NCBI GenBank assembly: GCA_038253125.1
Contig: JBBSHM010000021.1
Location: 1-33,952 of the forward strand
Origin: JAUJNH01 sp038253125
GTDB taxonomy: Bacteria; Actinomycetota; Acidimicrobiia; Acidimicrobiales; JAUJNH01
Length of the DNA stretch: 33,952 nt
Direction: 5' to 3'
The notes beneath the pieces were generated by a model. It saw nothing but the letters and a program-made list of their open reading frames with translations. It was not told where the DNA came from and did not search any database. Made by a program: the position numbers and the translations under genes. This document shows, one piece after another, positions 28,932-33,952 of this stretch. The stretch's first letter is position 1. Each line of letters starts with the position of its first letter.

Positions 28932-30410
28932 ATGGCAGACCACGATGAGAGGCTCGGCGATGACCGGTTCGACGAGGACGGGGTGCGGCTGCTCCCCCAG
29001 AGCCAGGGTCCGATGAGCGGCCAGGAGGGACCCGGCCTCCCCAGCCGGCCGTCGGTGTGGGCGGCGGCGGCGGGCGAGGAGATCGATGACCTCGACGACG
29101 ACCCGTGGGGCCCCCACAGCGGCGGGGTCACCAGCCTGGCCGGCGGTGACAGCATCGACGTGGGCCCGGCTTCCGGCCCGGTTGAGATGCAGGACTGGAC
29201 CGAACCGCCCACCGGCAACGTGCCGCGGGTCATCCTCGGCGACGACGATGACTGGAGCACCCGCACGGGGAGCCAGCCGCGCTGGCGAGGCGGCCAGGAC
29301 GACTGGACCGACAGCGACTTCGACGACAGCCTCCTCGGCGAGGAGCGGATCGGCGCGCTGGACGAGAGCCGCGACGACCGGCCCGACATGTACTCCTTCG
29401 AGGAGGACCTCCCGAGCCAGCCCCAGCCCATCGTCCAGCTGCCGTCGAGCGCGTCCGGCCCTCCGGTCGCCACGGCCGCCTCGCCCGAGGTGGGCCCCCT
29501 GACCGCCGACGAGTCGGGGTCGACCTCGGTGGTTGCACCGATCCGCACCCGGGCCCGCCCCGAGGAGGCCACGGCCAACCCGGGCGGCCCGAACCGGAAC
29601 CTGCCGATGGCCATCCTCGTCGGTGGCGGCTTCGCCCTGGTCGCCCTCCTCCTGTTCCTCCTCGGAGGGCGGCTCGGCCCCTGGCTGCTGGCCACCGGCG
29701 TCGTCATGGCCTGTGCGTACGAGCTCTTCGGCGTCTTCCAGCGGTCTGGCCTGCGGCCCGCCACCCTGCTCGGCCTGACCAGCTGCTTCGCCCTCATGTG
29801 GGGGGCCTACGCCCGGGGCATCCCCGCCATCACCCTCGTGCTCTTCCTGGCCTTCGCCGGCAGCATGCTCTGGTACCTACTGAAGGTCATCCACGCCCGG
29901 GCGCTGCTCGGGGTGGCCACGACCATGCTCGGCATCTTGTGGGTCGGCGTTTTCGGGTCTTTCGCCTCGCTGATGCTTGTCAGCACGCCAGTGGCCAAGG
30001 ACGGGCGGATGCTCCTGCTGGGCGCCATCCTGTGTGCGGTGGCCAGCGACATCGGTGGGTTGGCCGTCGGGTCCTTCGCCGGCCGGTCGCAGATCGCCCC
30101 CGACGTCAGCCCCAACAAGACCGTCGAGGGCACCCTGGGCGGCTTTGCGCTGTGCGTCTTCGTCGGCGTCGTGGTCGGGGTGACCTCAGGCGTGTGGGGG
30201 AAGAGCCTCGTGCACGGCCTCCTGCTCGGCGTGGTGGTGGGTGTGGTCGCCCCGCTTGGCGACCTGTCGCAGTCGCTGATCAAGCGTGACCTGGGCGTCA
30301 AGGACATGGGTACCGCCCTGCCGGGCCACGGCGGCTTCCTCGACCGCTTCGACTCGCTGCTGTTCGCTCTGCCGGCGGTCTACTTCCTCGCCCTGTCGAT
30401 CCTCCTCTAG
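28932..30410 (+). CDS. cdsA: Phosphatidate cytidylyltransferase with long acidic N-terminus
   Basis: CdsA makes CDP-diacylglycerol from phosphatidate and CTP, the branch point for phospholipids. The membrane part starts near residue 222 with MAILVGGGFALVALLLFLLG and continues through about eight helices. It includes NKTVEGTLGG and the full CDS signature SLIKRDLGVKDMGTALPGHG through GGFLDRFDS (from residue 448). The first roughly 215 residues are a soluble, Asp/Ser/Pro-rich extension with repeated acidic and Trp motifs such as DDDDWSTRTG and GGQDDWTDSDFDDS. Family members elsewhere are about 260-310 residues. ATG 28932 has a strong GAGGAGG, so the extension appears truly translated. dxr starts five bases after its stop. 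Confidence 0.95.
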   Translation: MADHDERLGDDRFDEDGVRLLPQSQGPMSGQEGPGLPSRPSVWAAAAGEEIDDLDDDPWGPHSGGVTSLAGGDSIDVGPASGPVEMQDWTEPPTGNVPRVILGDDDDWSTRTGSQPRWRGGQDDWTDSDFDDSLLGEERIGALDESRDDRPDMYSFEEDLPSQPQPIVQLPSSASGPPVATAASPEVGPLTADESGSTSVVAPIRTRARPEEATANPGGPNRNLPMAILVGGGFALVALLLFLLGGRLGPWLLATGVVMACAYELFGVFQRSGLRPATLLGLTSCFALMWGAYARGIPAITLVLFLAFAGSMLWYLLKVIHARALLGVATTMLGILWVGVFGSFASLMLVSTPVAKDGRMLLLGAILCAVASDIGGLAVGSFAGRSQIAPDVSPNKTVEGTLGGFALCVFVGVVVGVTSGVWGKSLVHGLLLGVVVGVVAPLGDLSQSLIKRDLGVKDMGTALPGHGGFLDRFDSLLFALPAVYFLALSILL

Positions 30411-30415
30411 GGCCG

Positions 30416-31585
30416 GTGCGCACCGTCGCGGTGGCGGGAGCCACGGGCTCGATCGGCACCCAGACGGTCGAGGTCGTGCGGGCCGAGCCCGACCGCTACC
30501 GCATCACCGCCCTCGGCGCCAACCGCCGGGTCGACGAGCTGGCCGCCCTGGCCCGCGAGCTGCGGCCGGCGGTGGTGGCCATAGCCGAGGTGTCGCTCGA
30601 GGCCGAGCTGAAGGGGGCGGTGCCGGCGGGCACCGAGGTGCGCAGCGGCCCCGGCGCGCTGGCCTCCATTGCCACCGAGGCCGAGGTGGTGGTCAACGGT
30701 GTCGTCGGCTTTGCCGGGCTGGCCGTGACCCTGGCCGCCCTCGCGGGCGGCCGTCGCCTGGCCCTGGCCAACAAGGAGAGCCTGATCGCCGCCGGGCCGA
30801 TCGTCCAGCGGGCCCGGCTCACCCCGGGGGCCGAGATCGTGCCGGTCGACTCCGAGCACTGCGCCGTGCACCAGTGCCTGCGCAGCGGGGCGGCCGACGG
30901 CCGCGATGTCGCCAAGGTGGTGCTGACGGCCAGCGGCGGGCCGTTCCGGGGCCGGTCGCGGGCCGAGCTTGAGCAGGTCACCGTCGAGGACGCCCTGGTC
31001 CACCCCACCTGGACGATGGGGCCGAAGATCACGGTGGACTCCTCCACGCTCATGAACAAGGGGCTCGAGGTCATCGAGGCCGTCGAGCTGTTCGGCCCGG
31101 GCTCCGGTGTGGGCTACGACCGGGTCGAGGTCGTGGTGCACCCGCAGTCGGTGGTGCACTCAATGGTCACCTACGGCGACGGGGCGACCATCGCCCAGCT
31201 CTCGATGCCCGACATGCGCCTGCCCATCGGCTACGCCTTGGCCTACCCCGAACGGCTGGGCGTGCCGTTCGGCGCCGTCGACTGGGCCACCATGAGGCGG
31301 CTCGACTTCGAGCCCCCCGACCTGGACGTATTTCGCTGCTTGACCCTGGCCTACGCCGCCGGCCGTGAAGGAGGCACCCGGCCGGCCCAGCTGAGCGGCG
31401 CCAACGAGATCGCCGTCGAGGCGTTCCTGGCCGGTCGCATCCGGTGGATCGACATCGCCGGGGTCGTCGAAGCGGTCCTGGAGGCGACGGCGGGAACGAA
31501 CCCGGGCTCGGTGGACGTTGTGCTGGATGCCGACCGTGAGGCCCGAACGGTGGCGGCACGCGTGATCGAGGAGCTCGAGCGATGA
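30416..31585 (+). CDS. dxr: 1-deoxy-D-xylulose 5-phosphate reductoisomerase
   Basis: DXR converts DXP to MEP, the committed step of non-mevalonate isoprenoid synthesis. The 389-residue protein has the NADPH-binding VAVAGATGSIGTQT at the N-terminus, LALANKESLIAAG (about 117), and the metal-binding VDSEHCAVHQCL. The catalytic-loop region TASGGPFRGRSR and HPTWTMGPKITVDSSTLMNK (about 197-216) follow. In the DSEH block, Cys stands where Ser or Asn is usual, probably a neutral change. GTG 30416 gives the typical start. The ATGA overlap with the site-2 protease gene and ispG downstream form the cdsA-dxr-rseP-ispG series known in Actinobacteria. Confidence 0.97.
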   Translation: MRTVAVAGATGSIGTQTVEVVRAEPDRYRITALGANRRVDELAALARELRPAVVAIAEVSLEAELKGAVPAGTEVRSGPGALASIATEAEVVVNGVVGFAGLAVTLAALAGGRRLALANKESLIAAGPIVQRARLTPGAEIVPVDSEHCAVHQCLRSGAADGRDVAKVVLTASGGPFRGRSRAELEQVTVEDALVHPTWTMGPKITVDSSTLMNKGLEVIEAVELFGPGSGVGYDRVEVVVHPQSVVHSMVTYGDGATIAQLSMPDMRLPIGYALAYPERLGVPFGAVDWATMRRLDFEPPDLDVFRCLTLAYAAGREGGTRPAQLSGANEIAVEAFLAGRIRWIDIAGVVEAVLEATAGTNPGSVDVVLDADREARTVAARVIEELER

Positions 31586-32874
31586 CAGCCTTGGAGACAC
31601 CCCCCGCCCCGCCCGCCCACGGGGAGGGGCCACCCCAGGTGAAGGGCGATGCCGCTTCGGTCGGACGCCTGGCGGCCGCGGTGGCCGCCCTGGCTGTTGT
31701 GTCGGTCATGGCCGGCTTCTGGAAGGCGTTGCTCGTCATCGTCGCCCTGTTCTTCATGATCATGCTGCACGAGCTCGGTCACTTCGTGATGGCCCGGCGG
31801 GCCGGCATGAAGGCCAGCGAGTTCTTCGTGGGCTTCGGGCCGCGGGTGTGGTCGATCCGTCGGGGCGAGACCGAGTACGGAGTCAAGGCCATCCCGCTCG
31901 GCGGCTACGTGAAGATCCTGGGGATGACCAACCTCGAGCACGTCGACTCCCAGGACGAGTCGCGGGCCTACCGCCAGAAGCCGTTCTGGAGCCGTTTCGG
32001 GGTCGCCGTCGCCGGCTCGACGGTTCACATGCTCATCGCCTTCGCCCTGCTCTTCGCCCTGAACGCCGTGGTCGGCAACGGCCTGCACGCCAGGCAGCTG
32101 CCGGTCATCGACAAGCTCAGCGGCATCGAGGGACGCCCCGTGCCCGCCGCCGACGCCGGCCTGAAGCCCGGCGACGAGGTCAAATCCCTCGACGGTGTCC
32201 CGGTCGTCGGGTTCGAGGGGTTCCGGTCATATGTGAGGAGCCGTCCGAACACCCCGATCCGGGTCGAGTACGAGCGGCGCGGCCAGCTGGCCTCAACGAC
32301 CCTCACCCCCCTCGGCATCGACAGCCAGACGGCCACGGGGGCCGGCCCGGCCGAGACGGTCGGCTTCGTCGGGATCACCGCCCGCACCGAGGATCCGACG
32401 GTCGGGCCCGTGCAGGCGGTCGGGCGCACCGCCAAGGACTTCGGGACGATCGTGAAGGGGACGGTCGGGGCGCTGGGCAAGCTGTTCTCGTTGCAGGGCG
32501 TGCAGGGCTACGCCCACCAGATCCAGGGCAAGAGCGTCCCCGTCGCCGACCAGGGCAACCGGTTCCTCTCTCCGGTCGGGGTGTACCAGGTGGCCGGCAC
32601 GGTGGCCGATCAGGGCATCGGGCCCGTCCTGTCGCTGCTGGCCCTCATCAACGTGTTCGTCGGGATCTTCAACATGCTGCCGCTGCTTCCCTTCGACGGC
32701 GGCCACGTGTCGATCGCCGTCTATGAGGCCATCCGCTCGCGCATCAAGGGCCGCCGCCACTTCGCCGACGCCGGCAAGCTGATGCCGATCGCCTACGTCA
32801 CCGTGGCCGCCCTCGCCGTGATCTTCGCCTCGTCGCTCTACCTCGACATCGCCAAGCCCCTCAAGCTGTCATAG
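31582..32874 (+). CDS. rseP: Site-2 intramembrane metalloprotease (RseP/Rip1-like)
   Basis: This zinc protease cuts transmembrane anti-sigma and signal proteins within the membrane. The 430-residue product has a first helix (about 30-60) and the catalytic MLHELGHFVMARRAGM, where HELGH starts at residue 63. GVKAIPLGGYVKILGM follows, then a PDZ domain at about 185-245 (ADAGLKPGDEVKSLDGVPV). The second metal ligand site is in NMLPLLPFDGGHV (Asp372), and a last helix is at about 405-425. The Mycobacterium homologue Rip1 processes several anti-sigma factors. ATG 31582 overlaps the dxr stop. The first 30 residues are a Pro/Gly-rich cytoplasmic extension. Confidence 0.95.
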   Translation: MTALETPPAPPAHGEGPPQVKGDAASVGRLAAAVAALAVVSVMAGFWKALLVIVALFFMIMLHELGHFVMARRAGMKASEFFVGFGPRVWSIRRGETEYGVKAIPLGGYVKILGMTNLEHVDSQDESRAYRQKPFWSRFGVAVAGSTVHMLIAFALLFALNAVVGNGLHARQLPVIDKLSGIEGRPVPAADAGLKPGDEVKSLDGVPVVGFEGFRSYVRSRPNTPIRVEYERRGQLASTTLTPLGIDSQTATGAGPAETVGFVGITARTEDPTVGPVQAVGRTAKDFGTIVKGTVGALGKLFSLQGVQGYAHQIQGKSVPVADQGNRFLSPVGVYQVAGTVADQGIGPVLSLLALINVFVGIFNMLPLLPFDGGHVSIAVYEAIRSRIKGRRHFADAGKLMPIAYVTVAALAVIFASSLYLDIAKPLKLS

Positions 32875-32971
32875 GGCGAATGGGCGTCGCCAAGGGGACA
32901 GCCTGTGTCGCCCACCAGGGGAGCTGATCCTCTTCGATGGGCTAGCAACCGACGTCTGGGAGGATGGGTTG

Positions 32972-33952
32972 GTGCAGCTGATCGGGAGCAGGTACGAGCG
33001 GCGCAAAACCCGGCAGATCCATGTGGGGCCGGTGGCCGTCGGCGGCGACGCGGCGATCAGCGTGCAGTCGATGACGATCACCAAGACGGCCGACGTCGAG
33101 GGCACCCTGCAGCAGATATACGCCCTGGCCGCCGCCGGCGCCGACATCGTGCGCTGCACCTGCAACCGAGAGGAGGCCGCCTTAGGCCTGGCTCAGATCG
33201 TGCCCCGCAGCCCGGTGCCGATCGTCGCCGACATCCACAACAACCACAACATGGCGCTGGCCGCCCTCGACGCCGGCGTGCAGTGCCTGCGCCTCAACCC
33301 GGGAAACATCACCGACCCCACCAAGATCAGGCTGGTGGCGGCCGAGGCCAAGGACCGGGGCGTGCCGATCCGCATCGGGGTCAACGCCGGCTCGCTCGAC
33401 GACTCGCTCTACAACAAATACGGGGGCGCCACGCCCGAGGCCATGGTCGAGTCGGCCGAGCGGGAGCTGGCCTACTTCGACGAGGTTGGCTTCGAGGACG
33501 TGAAGATCTCGGTGAAGGCCTCGAACGTGCCGCTGATGGTCGAGGCCTACCGGCAGCTGTCCGAGGTCACCGACCACCCGTTGCACCTGGGCGTCACCGA
33601 GGCCGGCCCGCTCCCGGGCGGCCTGGTGAAGGCCACCGCCGGCATGGGCACCCTGCTGATGGAGGGCATCGGCGACACCATCCGCTACAGCCTCACCGCC
33701 GACCCGGTGGAGGAGGCCAAGGCCGGCCGGATGCTGCTCGAGGCCCTGGGGCTGCGTGAACGCAAGGGCATCGACCTCATCGCCTGCCCCAGCTGCGGCC
33801 GGGCCGAGGTCGACGTCATCAAGGTGGCCAACGACGCCCTCGCCGCCTTCGGTGACCGCGAGATCCCCCTGCAGATCGCGGTGATGGGATGTGTGGTGAA
33901 CGGGCCCGGCGAGGCGCGCGACGCCGACCTTGGGATCGCCGCCGGCCGCCGC
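32972..33952 (+). CDS. ispG: 4-hydroxy-3-methylbut-2-enyl-diphosphate synthase (3' end outside window)
   Basis: IspG reductively converts MEcPP to HMBPP with a 4Fe-4S cluster, the penultimate step of the MEP pathway whose committed enzyme, DXR, is encoded just upstream. The 327 residues present start with the barrel domain (VGGDAAISVQSMTITKTADV; PVPIVADIHNNHNMALAALD; CLRLNPGNI). They include the cluster domain: CPSCGRAEVDV with Cys272 and Cys275, then GCVVNGPGEA with Cys307 and Glu314, the equivalents of C270, C273, C305 and E312 in E. coli. GTG 32972 is selected for GGGAGGA at 32958-32964. The frame runs off the window without a stop. The 97-bp gap upstream shows only a weak 5-bp stem (32875-32891). 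Confidence 0.96.
   Translation, partial: MQLIGSRYERRKTRQIHVGPVAVGGDAAISVQSMTITKTADVEGTLQQIYALAAAGADIVRCTCNREEAALGLAQIVPRSPVPIVADIHNNHNMALAALDAGVQCLRLNPGNITDPTKIRLVAAEAKDRGVPIRIGVNAGSLDDSLYNKYGGATPEAMVESAERELAYFDEVGFEDVKISVKASNVPLMVEAYRQLSEVTDHPLHLGVTEAGPLPGGLVKATAGMGTLLMEGIGDTIRYSLTADPVEEAKAGRMLLEALGLRERKGIDLIACPSCGRAEVDVIKVANDALAAFGDREIPLQIAVMGCVVNGPGEARDADLGIAAGRR

Overview
This 33,952-base window is a very GC-rich, gene-dense piece of an actinobacterial chromosome. Evidence for this includes the SepIVA-like/DivIVA coiled-coil gene beside coaD, a DUF2469 gene, a WhiG/FliA-type sigma factor between dprA and rpsB, TANNNT -10 boxes placed a few bases before start codons, and frequent GTG and TTG starts. 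The gene order condenses into one run what is spread over a much longer stretch in Mycobacterium and Streptomyces. Together with plsX-acpP before rnc, this would fit a deep-branching group such as Acidimicrobiia. That placement is inference from layout, not from a phylogeny.

Layout: (1) 1-942, the 3' end of recG and a tiny membrane protein. (2) 939-2870, a minus-strand block of four accessory genes (RibD/DHFR-like reductase, lipoprotein, zinc ribbon, hotdog thioesterase) that separates recG from rsmD. (3) 2992-8290, rsmD, coaD, a SepIVA-like gene, DUF177, rpmF, plsX, acpP, rnc and mutM, covering CoA, phospholipid and fatty-acid supply, RNA processing and base repair. (4) 8420-13813, an SRPBCC protein, smc and ftsY. 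(5) 13803-15338, a minus-strand accessory island between ftsY and ffh: a GIY-YIG protein, a frameshifted MazF/PemK-like toxin and a ribbon-helix-helix antitoxin. (6) 15427-20569, ffh, rpsP, a KH protein, rimM, trmD, rplS, lepB, DUF2469 and yraN, covering protein targeting and export plus ribosome and tRNA maturation. (7) 20889-25486, yifB/comM-like, dprA, a whiG-like sigma gene and a degenerate M23 protein. (8) 25676-33952, rpsB, tsf, pyrH, frr, cdsA, dxr, rseP-type protease and the start of ispG, covering translation, phospholipid and MEP isoprenoid synthesis. Many neighbours overlap by ATGA or GTGA, so translation is probably coupled.

Non-housekeeping signals: a family of about 56-bp palindromic repeats (arms CTGTCGGGAGT/ACTCCCGACAG) occurs three times at gene borders. 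A perfect 17-bp palindrome lies between the antitoxin and ffh promoters. A recurrent -10 motif points to leaderless or near-leaderless transcripts. rnc has no AUG, GUG or UUG start for its conserved N-terminus. Several in-frame tandem repeats occur: 27-bp x4 in the rpsB tail, 15-bp x5 in the M23 gene, 33-bp x2 in the smc arm and 15-bp x3 after dprA. I see no tRNA, rRNA, CRISPR array, insertion sequence or prophage. The best candidates for something undescribed are the ftsY-ffh island and the palindromic repeat family, and neither proves a new system from this sequence alone.
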